From the NCBI GenBank assembly GCA_003155465.1, contig PMCR01000562.1:17235-28271 (forward strand): a stretch of 11,037 nt of DNA. The letters are read 5' to 3'. Below the pieces are notes generated by a model. That model was not told the DNA's origin and did no database searches. It was given only the letters and a program-made list of their open reading frames with translations. The position numbers and the translations under genes are program-made. This stretch comes from Myxococcales bacterium. GTDB lineage: Bacteria; Myxococcota; Polyangia; Fen-1088. Every line of letters starts with the position of its first letter. Positions within the stretch are counted from its first letter, which is position 1. Positions 1 to 6,777 of this stretch are shown here, in pieces.

Positions 1-8
1 GGGGGACC

Positions 9-41
9 GGGGGCTTGTGAGCGAGAGCGAACCAAGCCCCC
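9..41. repeat. GC-rich hairpin, 9-bp perfect stem
   Basis: GGGGGCTTG (9-17) and CAAGCCCCC (33-41) are perfect inverted arms around a 15-nt loop that contains GAGCGA twice (19-24, 25-30). GAGCGAACC runs from the loop into the 3' arm (25-33) and recurs at 115-123 in the next hairpin. No T-tract follows on either strand, so it is not a canonical intrinsic terminator. It may be an interspersed palindromic element or an RNA-stabilising 3' hairpin. What lies left of the window is unknown. Confidence 0.55.
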
Positions 42-105
42 GTAAGATGCCAGGGTTTGGCGAGGCCGAGCGAAGCGAGCGGGGAGGAGGTGGCGAGTGG
101 GGGGC

Positions 106-135
106 CGAAGGGCGGAGCGAACCCTTCGAGGGTTC
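106..135 (-). terminator. Hairpins just downstream of larE, two exclusive foldings
   Basis: Read on the minus strand, 5 bases after the larE stop codon, GAACCCT (135-129) can pair with AGGGTTC (125-119) across a 3-nt loop. The segment 122-128 can instead pair with 106-112 (CGAAGGG/CCCTTCG, 9-nt loop). The two foldings share 122-125, so only one can form at a time. The position fits termination or 3'-end protection of the larE transcript, but there is no T-run. The hairpins are seen directly; the role is inferred. Confidence 0.4.
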
Positions 136-140
136 CCAGC

Positions 141-968
141 CTATTTGTTGGCGCTGGCGCGCGGGCGGATGCCGATGAGCTGATTGAGCGATCCGGAAGC
201 GAACCCGGCCAGGTCCAGGGACACGAAGGTGAATCCGAGCTTGCGGCCCAACCTCACGATGGTCTCGCGCAACTCCAGGGCGCGCGGCATGGCGTCGGGC
301 TCGACTTCAACCCGCGCGACTTCGTTGTGAAAGCGCACGCGCAGTTGTCGGAAACCCAACGCGTGCAGACCCTCTTCAAAGGCGTCCACCTGATGCAGGC
401 GCTCGGTGGTAATCGCGGTGCCGTAGGGGAAGCGCGACGACAGGCAGGCGAGCTGCGGTTTGTCCCAGGTGGAAAGGCCCAGCTCCTTTGATAGCTCGCG
501 AATCTCCTGCTTGTTGAGCCCGGCGTCGAGCAACGGATGGGCGGCACCATGATCCTTGGCGGCCTGCAGCCCCGGCCGGTAGTCGCCCAGGTCGTCTACG
601 TTGGTGCCGAGCAGGATGGCCTTGCAACCCAGGCGCTGGGCCACCGGGGCCGCGATGGTGAGCAATTCGGACTTGCAGTAGTAGCAGCGATCCTTGGGGT
701 TGGACTGGAACTCGGGACGCGAAAGCTCGTGCGAGTCGACGATCTCGCAGCGCACGCCCACGCCAGCCGCCAGGTCCAGCGCGGCCCGCTGCTCACTTTG
801 CGCCATGGTGGGCGAAAGCGCGATGAGCGCCGTGCAGCGGTCCCCGAGCACGTCATGGGCCACGCGCAGAAGCAGGGTCGAATCCACGCCGCCCGAAAAG
901 CAGACCAGCGCCGATTCATGGGCGGCGATAAGATCGCGCAGCGTCTGGTATTTCTGTGACAGCGTCAT
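141..968 (-). CDS. larE: LarE, ATP-dependent sacrificial/cluster sulfur insertase
   Basis: LarE converts the P2CMN precursor to its dithiolated form for the nickel-pincer nucleotide cofactor of lactate racemase and related LarA enzymes. It acts in the cytoplasm. The product shows the PP-loop SGGVDS near residue 25 from ATG, the segment RCYYCK (residues ~94-99), KPQLACLSSRFPYG (~170-183) and RVRFHNEVARVE. All are typical of LarE, and the length (275 aa) is normal. The cysteine in ACLSSR aligns with the sacrificial Cys of Lactobacillus plantarum LarE. The extra CxxC pair suggests the three-cysteine, iron-sulfur-cluster kind described for Thermotoga, which would recycle sulfur rather than sacrifice the protein. 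I chose ATG at 968. TTG at 977 is a 9-base extension in frame and directly follows the stop of an upstream frame. No Shine-Dalgarno is visible for either start. larB, larC and larA are not in the window. Confidence 0.93.
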   Translation of the reverse strand: MTLSQKYQTLRDLIAAHESALVCFSGGVDSTLLLRVAHDVLGDRCTALIALSPTMAQSEQRAALDLAAGVGVRCEIVDSHELSRPEFQSNPKDRCYYCKSELLTIAAPVAQRLGCKAILLGTNVDDLGDYRPGLQAAKDHGAAHPLLDAGLNKQEIRELSKELGLSTWDKPQLACLSSRFPYGTAITTERLHQVDAFEEGLHALGFRQLRVRFHNEVARVEVEPDAMPRALELRETIVRLGRKLGFTFVSLDLAGFASGSLNQLIGIRPRASANK

Positions 969-977
969 CGAAACCAA

Positions 978-1223
978 CTATAGCGCGCGATCAGTCCCTT
1001 GGCCGCCGGGTTTCAACAGTCGTAGACTGCCGCCAATAGCCTCCATGTCCAGACTTCCGATTTCCGCACCTTGGGGCCGCATTCTGACCAGCAGCAGGCC
1101 GAAACTCCCCGTGGCAGGATCCGTCAATCGCCACGCGTCTCCCTGAAGCGAAGGGGCGAGGTCGAAACATGAAAGTCGGTCGCCCCCTCTTGCTGATCCC
1201 GCCTTTGTTGGCCCTGGCCGCAT
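978..1223 (-). CDS. Possible small protein or gene remnant abutting larE
   Basis: I do not recognise this 81-codon frame. It ends with TAG at 980-978, immediately before the in-frame TTG (977) and 9 bases before the preferred ATG (968) of larE, an arrangement compatible with translational coupling. The C-terminal two thirds reads like a folded-protein segment (GSFGLLLVRMRPQGAEIGSL followed by DMEAIGGSLRLL), with alternating hydrophobic residues. The N-terminal part is Arg/Gly-rich and runs antisense over the first 55 bases of the membrane-protein gene at 1169, so the true start is uncertain. An internal TTG at 1127 would give about 49 residues. It may be a real leader gene, the truncated 3' end of an older gene, or chance. 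Third-position G/C is not as strong as in larE. Confidence 0.25.
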   Translation of the reverse strand: MRPGPTKAGSARGGDRLSCFDLAPSLQGDAWRLTDPATGSFGLLLVRMRPQGAEIGSLDMEAIGGSLRLLKPGGQGTDRAL

Positions 1224-3037
1224 ACGCCACGGCGCTCGACAATCCCTTCACCTACGATGACTTTCCGGCAATCGTCAACAACGAGTTCATTCGGCGTTTG
1301 CACTTCGCCTGGGTCTTTTTCGCGGGCCACCCGACCAGCGCGGGTTTTGCCAGCTACCAGTTCCGCCCGTTGGTTCTGACCTCGTTTGCCCTCAACTACG
1401 CCTGGGGACAGGTCACGCCGTTCGGCTACCGACTTGTCAATCTGGTTCTCCACATGGCCAATTCGGTCCTCGTGGCGGTTGCGTTCCGGAGAATCTTGCT
1501 GGCGATTCCCATCGTGCGTGGCCTGACCTTCGACGATCGACGCGCCAGTCGGGCGGCGCTGCTCGGGGCGGCCCTGTTCGCGGTCCACCCAATCAATTCG
1601 ATGATCGTGCTGCTTGTGTGGAAACGGGCGACGGCGCTGGCGACTCTTTTCTTCCTGGTCGAGTTGCTGTGCTTTCTGCGTCTGCGGAGCATCGGCTTTC
1701 CCGCCGAGCGGCCGCCTACCAGGAAGGGCCTTCTGGTGGCTGGGCTGTTCGTGGCCCAGGCGCTGGCCCTCGCCACCAAGGAGATTGCCCTGGTCTTCCC
1801 CGTGCTTCTGGTCCTGATCGATCTGTGGCCGCGCACCGGCCCTGTGGCTGCTACCCGTCGTCCGCGCAGCGGGACGGTGATCTTTCACGCGTCGTTGCTG
1901 CTTCTTACCGTAGTCGCAGCTTGGATGCTCTTTGGGCAGGCGACGAAAGGAAGCGCGAGCCCGTCATGGGGCCGACTCGCCTACCTAGGAACCCAGCTCA
2001 AGGTGATTTGGCTCTACGTCGCAATGGTCCTTGCCCCCAACCTGCTTGCGGCCGCCTATGACGTCCAGCCTGTCACCCGCGTCTTGTCACCCGCCTTGTT
2101 GTCTGCGCTCGTGCTCGGTTTGCTGTTGGCATGCAGCTTGTGGCGTGCACGCCGGGAGCCCTTGCCTGCCCTGCTCGTTCCATGGATTCTTGTGGCACTT
2201 GCCCCGACGTCGGTGCTGGCGGTGCTGCAACTACTCGTCGACGAGGACCGCGTCTACCTGGCTTTCCTGCCGATTTGGATGGCCGCTGGCATAGGCGTGG
2301 AGCTACTGGCGGCCTGGGCGGGCGGCAGAATGCGTCGGCCGGCCCTGCTCTTGGCCAGTCTGGCCGTGACGGCGCTCGGCATGTGTTCCACCTATCGTGC
2401 GACGGTTTGGAGTGACCCGGTAAGCCTCTGGCTGGACGCCTACGAGAAACACCCGGCTTCCCGCACCGCCAACACCAACCTGTGTGCGGCCCTGACCGAC
2501 GAGTCGCGCCGGCTTCCCCTGGCAGCCGCGGTTTGCGCCAAGGCTGTGGAACGTTTCCCCGACGGCGTCGAAGCCCGGGCCTCGCTGGTGAAGGTGCTGG
2601 TCGCGCTCGGTCGTGCCGAAGAAGCCGAGCAGGCGCTGCGCGAGGGTCTCTGGCGCCATCCGGAGAATCTCGGTTTCCTGCGGCTGGCCGGCCATCTCGC
2701 CTGGTCGGCCGGGAACAACCGAGCCGCGATTGCCTACTACCGCCGCGTGCTCGCCGTGTCGGTTTCGGATCCAGAGGTCATCATCTACCTAGCTCGCGCC
2801 CTGCGCGCGACCGGTGAAGACGCGGAGGCCCGCCAGCTGACCGCCGCCCTGGACGTCCGGGCGCTGGCCGACGAACCGTCGATACAGGTCGGGCTTGCCG
2901 ACTTGTATCGCGAGTTGGCCATGCGCGATCGAGCCTGTGCCCACTACCTCCCGGTTCGTCTTCGGGCGCAGGCCGCGCCTGACCTCGCCCGCCACACCGC
3001 CCCGCTGGAAGCATTGTGCGCCGGGGGCCATCTATAA
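1169..3037 (+). CDS. TMTC-like polytopic membrane glycosyltransferase (GT-C) with TPR tail
   Basis: This is a 622-aa integral membrane protein. Residues 7-23 form a first hydrophobic segment, followed at 27-36 by FTYDDFPAIV, the acidic loop motif where GT-C enzymes carry catalytic Asp/Glu. Further family-like blocks are FRPLVLTSFALNYAWG (65-80) with PFGYRLVNLVLH, a VHPINS segment (139-144), KEIALVFPVLL (204-214) and EDRVYLAFLPIW (359-370). About ten membrane spans lie between residues 7 and 407. From ~418 to 615 the protein is soluble and helical with TPR-like units (for example residues 465-498, 500-530 and 535-560). This order matches the TMTC/DUF1736-type proteins that O-mannosylate proteins in animals; bacterial versions are mostly uncharacterised. 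Transfer of a lipid-linked sugar to an exported acceptor is inferred. GAGG lies 7 bases before the ATG at 1169. It converges with thiI, sharing 3032-3037. Confidence 0.8.
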   Translation: MKVGRPLLLIPPLLALAAYATALDNPFTYDDFPAIVNNEFIRRLHFAWVFFAGHPTSAGFASYQFRPLVLTSFALNYAWGQVTPFGYRLVNLVLHMANSVLVAVAFRRILLAIPIVRGLTFDDRRASRAALLGAALFAVHPINSMIVLLVWKRATALATLFFLVELLCFLRLRSIGFPAERPPTRKGLLVAGLFVAQALALATKEIALVFPVLLVLIDLWPRTGPVAATRRPRSGTVIFHASLLLLTVVAAWMLFGQATKGSASPSWGRLAYLGTQLKVIWLYVAMVLAPNLLAAAYDVQPVTRVLSPALLSALVLGLLLACSLWRARREPLPALLVPWILVALAPTSVLAVLQLLVDEDRVYLAFLPIWMAAGIGVELLAAWAGGRMRRPALLLASLAVTALGMCSTYRATVWSDPVSLWLDAYEKHPASRTANTNLCAALTDESRRLPLAAAVCAKAVERFPDGVEARASLVKVLVALGRAEEAEQALREGLWRHPENLGFLRLAGHLAWSAGNNRAAIAYYRRVLAVSVSDPEVIIYLARALRATGEDAEARQLTAALDVRALADEPSIQVGLADLYRELAMRDRACAHYLPVRLRAQAAPDLARHTAPLEALCAGGHL

Positions 3038-4198
3038 GACGATCCGCTCCGCCTGCTCTGCGATGTCGGCTGCTTCCTTGGCAACGTCCAGCGTCGCCTC
3101 TGCGCGTTCGACGTCAGAAAGCCTGGCCGCAGTCGCCGGGTGGGCGGGCACGAAGAGTGAACAGCAGTCTTCAAAGGGCAGGGCCGAGATGTCGTAGGTT
3201 CCGATCCGCCGCGCCAGCGCGGTGGTCTCCACCTTGTCGTAGGTGACCAGCGGCCGCAGGATTAGGTGCCGGGCCACGATCTCAATGTTGCGCATGTTGG
3301 TAAGAGTTTGACTGGCGACCTGTCCCAGGTTCTCGCCGGTGACGATGGCGCCACAGCCCTCGCGCTCGCACAGGAGATCCGCCACCCGGACCATCATGCG
3401 ACGGTAAAGCACCACCGCCAGTTCGGGCCGGCCGGCGCCGCGCAGGCGCTTCTGCGTATCGGTGAACCCCGCGATCCACAGGGTCGACACCGCTTGCCAT
3501 CTGGCTAGCTGGCGGGCCAACGCGATGACCTTGTCTTTCGCCTTCTCGCCGGTAAATGGGGGAGAGTGGAAGGTGAGCGCCTCCTGAGCCAGGCCGCGCT
3601 TGGCCGCCAGCCATCCGGCCACCGGCGAATCGATGCCGCCCGAGAGCAGGAGCACCGCACGTCCCGAAACGCCCGCAGGCAGGCCGCCGGGCGCCGGCCG
3701 GCGTTCGGCAAAAACATGCGCCGCCTGGGTCGCCACTTCGATGCCCACGCGCAGGGCGGGTTGGTGCACATCGACTGGAATTCCCGTAGCCGCGGACACG
3801 GCGTCGCCCGCGCGGCAGGCGATCTCGTGCGACTGCAAGGGGAAGTGCTTGTTGGATCGATGCGGCTCGATCTTGAAACTGCGGCGCAGCTCAGGGTTGC
3901 GCTCGACCGCGGCTTGCGCCTCGGCCACGGCGGCGGCACAGATCGCGTCGATGTCAGGCGCTAGGCTGGCAGCCGGCGAAATCGACACCAGACCGAACAC
4001 ACGCTCCAGACGGGTGCAGGCCTCGCCCCGTGCCTGGTCGGCCACGCTCACGACCACGCGGCCATGGGGCGAGGAAACCTTTGCCTCAGGCAACCCGCGT
4101 ACGGCGGCCCGCACGTTGTTGATCAGCGCCTGGAGAAAAATGTGGCGGTTGCCGCCCTTGAGAAACAGCTCGCCGTAGCGGCAGAGAATCGTGGTCAT
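3032..4198 (-). CDS. thiI: ThiI, tRNA uridine-8 4-thiotransferase
   Basis: ThiI adenylates U8 of tRNA and inserts sulfur to make 4-thiouridine; in many bacteria it also supplies sulfur for the thiamine thiazole. The 388-aa product has an N-terminal ferredoxin-like part (MTTILCRYGELFLKGGNR) and a THUMP domain to ~165. The PP-loop ATPase domain follows, with SGGIDS at 186-191, TGENLGQVASQTLTNM at 287-302 and PFEDCCSLFVP at 341-351. Cys345/346 correspond to the E. coli Cys344 region. The C-terminal rhodanese domain of enterobacterial ThiI is absent, as in Bacillus-type ThiI. The ATG at 4198 overlaps the desulfurase stop in ATGA, with GAGG about 10 bases upstream. A longer open frame to 4693 lies antiparallel to no family homology and out of frame with the upstream gene, so I rejected it. 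The TAG stop sits inside the last codons of the convergent gene. Confidence 0.96.
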   Translation of the reverse strand: MTTILCRYGELFLKGGNRHIFLQALINNVRAAVRGLPEAKVSSPHGRVVVSVADQARGEACTRLERVFGLVSISPAASLAPDIDAICAAAVAEAQAAVERNPELRRSFKIEPHRSNKHFPLQSHEIACRAGDAVSAATGIPVDVHQPALRVGIEVATQAAHVFAERRPAPGGLPAGVSGRAVLLLSGGIDSPVAGWLAAKRGLAQEALTFHSPPFTGEKAKDKVIALARQLARWQAVSTLWIAGFTDTQKRLRGAGRPELAVVLYRRMMVRVADLLCEREGCGAIVTGENLGQVASQTLTNMRNIEIVARHLILRPLVTYDKVETTALARRIGTYDISALPFEDCCSLFVPAHPATAARLSDVERAEATLDVAKEAADIAEQAERIVL

Positions 4199-5358
4199 GG
4201 TCGCGTGCCTCGCGGGCGAACCTCTACCACGGATGCGATCTCGTCCACCGCCTCGCGCAGCGCACCTGCCGCGACTTTGATGTCGGACTCCGTGGTCAGG
4301 CGCGACAGCGAGAAGCGCAGCACCGCGTCCTCGACGCCGACGCCGATGGCCGCAAGCACGTGGCTGGGTTCGTGCGCGCGGGTGGAACAGGCCGCCCCGG
4401 CCGATGCGAAGACGCCCCGTGCTTCCAGGGCGTGCAGCAGGGGCTCGGCTGGCAAGCCCGCTAGTCGGAGGCTGGCAATATGAGGCGCGCGTGGCGTGGC
4501 CGCGGGCACCGTGGTCGTGGCCCGCGGGATCGCCTCCATGACCAGCGACTCCAGGCGGTCGCGCAGGGCGGCCACCTGTTGGCCCGCCCGCAAGTTCTCT
4601 CGGCAAAGCACCGCCGCGCGGCCCAGGCCGACCCACCCCGGCAGGTTCTCGGTTCCCGAGCGCAGGCCACCCTCCTGCCGGCCGCCATCCCACAGCGGCG
4701 CCACGCGCGCGCCCTTGCGCAACCAGAGAGCCCCTGTGCCCTTGGGGCCGTGCAGCTTGTGCCCCGAGAGGGCGAGTGAATCCGCGCCCAGGGTCTCGAC
4801 GTCGAGGGGAATGAGGCCCGCGAACTGCACAGCGTCGACGTGAAAGTGCAGCTTGCGGCCGGCGGCGCGTAGGGCGCGGCCGATTTCGGCCACCGGCTGT
4901 AGCGTGCCGATCTCGTTGTTGGCCAGCATCACGGCCAGCACCGCGGTGTCGGGGTGCAGACTGGCCAGCACCGCTTCTGCGCTCACCCGGCCATCGGGCG
5001 CCGGCATGACCTTGCCAAGCTGCCAGCCCCTGCTGACCAGGCTTTCAGCGGAACGCAGGACAGCCGGGTGCTCGATGGCGCTTACCACCACGTGGCGGCC
5101 CCGCGCCAGGGCGGCCGCGCCCAGCAGACCCAGGGCATTGGCCTCGGTTCCGCCGCAGGTGAACACGATCTCCGACGGCTGTGCCCGTAGCAGCGCCGCC
5201 ACCTCGCCGCGCGCCTGTTCCAGCGCGCGCGCCGCGGCCGCACCCAGCCCGTGCGCAGATGACGGATTGGCGTAGAGATCCGTCATCGCGTGCGTCACCG
5301 CCGCCAACACCTCGGGCAGCGGAGGGGCGGAGGCGGCGTTGTCGAGATAGACGATCAT
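4195..5358 (-). CDS. NifS/IscS-family cysteine desulfurase (class V aminotransferase fold)
   Basis: This PLP enzyme turns cysteine into alanine and a persulfide on its own active-site cysteine. In the 387-aa product I see YLDNAASAPP (4-13), TCGGTEANALG (67-77), EHPAVL with cofactor-stacking His97, NNEIGTLQPV (147-156), HVDAVQ (173-178, Asp175 binding the PLP nitrogen), SGHKLHGPKG with Schiff-base Lys201, GGRQEGGLRSGTEN (225-238), the catalytic Cys324 in SAGAACSTR, and RFSLSRLTTESDI (348-360). All key residues are present and the length is normal. The stop overlaps the start of thiI (ATGA). This matches the nifZ-thiI pairing in Bacillus, so ThiI is the likely sulfur recipient, though general Fe-S assembly is possible. 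No isc or suf scaffold genes are nearby. Start ATG at 5358 has no evident Shine-Dalgarno. The lipoprotein gene ends 63 bp upstream on the same strand. Confidence 0.95.
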   Translation of the reverse strand: MIVYLDNAASAPPLPEVLAAVTHAMTDLYANPSSAHGLGAAAARALEQARGEVAALLRAQPSEIVFTCGGTEANALGLLGAAALARGRHVVVSAIEHPAVLRSAESLVSRGWQLGKVMPAPDGRVSAEAVLASLHPDTAVLAVMLANNEIGTLQPVAEIGRALRAAGRKLHFHVDAVQFAGLIPLDVETLGADSLALSGHKLHGPKGTGALWLRKGARVAPLWDGGRQEGGLRSGTENLPGWVGLGRAAVLCRENLRAGQQVAALRDRLESLVMEAIPRATTTVPAATPRAPHIASLRLAGLPAEPLLHALEARGVFASAGAACSTRAHEPSHVLAAIGVGVEDAVLRFSLSRLTTESDIKVAAGALREAVDEIASVVEVRPRGTRP

Positions 5359-5421
5359 CGGAAGCAGAGAAGCATGGATCGGCAGACGCGAGAAGGGGAG
5401 AGCGCGATTGCTGCGCCGAAT

Positions 5422-6777
5422 TCACCGGCAGTACTTGGTGGGCTCCGGGGCCAGCGTCTCCAGAAACGGATCCGGGCTGGGGCGCGAGCTGGCGGTGCTG
5501 ATTCCCATGAAAGCGGCGAAGCGGCCGGTGCATCCCGTACAAGCGCAGCCCGACGGATTGCCGCATGAGCAGCATTCGATGCCCCAGGGGTACGGGTTGT
5601 TCGCGTCAGCGGGCCGCGCGTAGCTGCCTCCCTGCAAGTGTGACAGCAACCCCACGACCATATTCCCGGCGATCCCCTTCCCCCCACAGTAGTCCGAGAT
5701 CCATACTGCGCTGCCACCGCCGTTGCCTGTGGCGTTGTAGAAGTAGTACCAAGCGGCAGACCCAATGTTACACGCGACGTCCTGCATGAAGGTGAGATAC
5801 GTGGTGCCACCAGTCGCGGCCCAGAATGTGGCGGCGTCCGCCTGGGTCTGCAGCTCCGGAGGCCAGGCGCAGCCAATCGCCGCCATCTTGACCATGGGTC
5901 CATGGTAATTGTAGTCGTGCATAGTGGAGCTGAAGCGCACTTGCAGTAGACCCACAGTGGGATCATTGGCGGTGGTGCCACTGACGGCACGAGTGGCGTA
6001 GGCGTCAGTGACAACCGAATTGGGATTGTACGAACTCTCGGCAACAATTGCCGACGCAATCACCGCCTCGCATTTGCGTAGCCAGTCGGCTTCCATTGGT
6101 GCGAATTCCACACAGCTCATGGCAATGGAACAGGCGAGCTTGTCAAATGCTGCGCCAGCGGGGAAATTCGTCTTGATGTTGTTGTACGCGTAGTTGGGCA
6201 AGGCGCCCACTGCAGCGGTGTTGTGCAGCCAGGCCTGTATCAAAGCGGATTCGGTGGCATCGGCCCCCGGGCAGGCCGAATTCGTGCCGGTCGAACCGCC
6301 GATGGCCCCGCCCGCGCTGGTAGTACCGCCTGTGGCTTGGGTCCCTCCGGTGGCTTGGGAGCCCCCTGCGATCGTTGTGCCGCCCACGGTGGAAGCACTG
6401 CTCGAACCGCCTGGGGTACCGCCCGAGTTCGTTGTATCGCCAGCAGCAGAGCTTTCCCCAGTGGAAGTCGTTCGGGCGCTGCTGGCCACGCCGCCCGTGG
6501 ACAGAAAGCCTCCTGTGCTCCCTGCACTGACGAGTCCGCCCGTGGCGGCAGTTCCGCCCGCCCCCGCAGTGCCATCGGCAGTTGATGCCCCGCCCCTGCC
6601 AGAACTTCCCCCGCTGCCGCCCGCCCCTGCGCTGCTGGCGACGGCGCCTCCCGTTCCTGCCGTGCTGGTGCCCGCTTCTGGCCCGATGCCCTGAGAATCA
6701 CCGCCGGAACAGGCATTCAAAGTGAGAATCAGAGGGATCCCGAACCCCACGCGGAGGCCATGGCTGTTATTCGACAT
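5422..6777 (-). CDS. Secreted lipoprotein with lysozyme/SLT-like domain and Cys-rich end
   Basis: This 451-aa product has a lipoprotein signal peptide: charged start, hydrophobic VGFGIPLILTL, lipobox LNAC with Cys23, then Ser at +2. Residues ~24-166 are a flexible Gly/Thr/Ser/Ala linker with GGT-type repeats, including QATGGT twice at 141-152. Residues ~167-430 are a globular domain. Within it AIVAESSYNPNS (243-254) followed by DPTVGLLQVR (272-281) resembles the catalytic-Glu ESS-NP and GL-Q motifs of SLT/goose-type lysozymes, so Glu247 is the candidate catalytic acid. Fourteen further cysteines occur, clustered at 402-416 (CC, C, CAC, C), suggesting disulfides. Muramidase activity is inference, and another lysozyme-fold hydrolase is possible. 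I chose ATG at 6777 because it puts the signal sequence at the N terminus; the open frame extends to 6924 but adds 49 unrelated residues. Weak GAG precedes the start. It may share a transcript with the desulfurase gene. Confidence 0.85.
   Translation of the reverse strand: MSNNSHGLRVGFGIPLILTLNACSGGDSQGIGPEAGTSTAGTGGAVASSAGAGGSGGSSGRGGASTADGTAGAGGTAATGGLVSAGSTGGFLSTGGVASSARTTSTGESSAAGDTTNSGGTPGGSSSASTVGGTTIAGGSQATGGTQATGGTTSAGGAIGGSTGTNSACPGADATESALIQAWLHNTAAVGALPNYAYNNIKTNFPAGAAFDKLACSIAMSCVEFAPMEADWLRKCEAVIASAIVAESSYNPNSVVTDAYATRAVSGTTANDPTVGLLQVRFSSTMHDYNYHGPMVKMAAIGCAWPPELQTQADAATFWAATGGTTYLTFMQDVACNIGSAAWYYFYNATGNGGGSAVWISDYCGGKGIAGNMVVGLLSHLQGGSYARPADANNPYPWGIECCSCGNPSGCACTGCTGRFAAFMGISTASSRPSPDPFLETLAPEPTKYCR
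6322..6357 (-). repeat. Two 18-bp tandem units encoding QATGGT twice
   Basis: Inside the lipoprotein linker, two adjacent 18-bp units each encode Gln-Ala-Thr-Gly-Gly-Thr. They differ at a few third positions, so they are a diverged duplication. Similar GG-Thr/Ser units occur irregularly through roughly 6280-6700. Such in-frame repeats can change in number by slippage and so vary linker length. Confidence 0.7.

Noticed and set aside
57..959. Plus-strand open frames over larE
   Set aside because: They are antisense to a clearly recognised LarE and show no protein-like features; high GC keeps extra frames open.
4199..4693. Upstream extension of the thiI reading frame
   Set aside because: The added residues are Arg/Pro/Gly-rich with no family resemblance, overlap the desulfurase in another frame, and the ATG at 4198 begins exactly where ThiI homology starts.
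6194..6694. Plus-strand Pro/Val-rich open frame of 166 codons
   Set aside because: It is the complement of the Gly/Thr/Ser linker codons of the lipoprotein; repeated GGN/ACN codons keep the opposite frame open.
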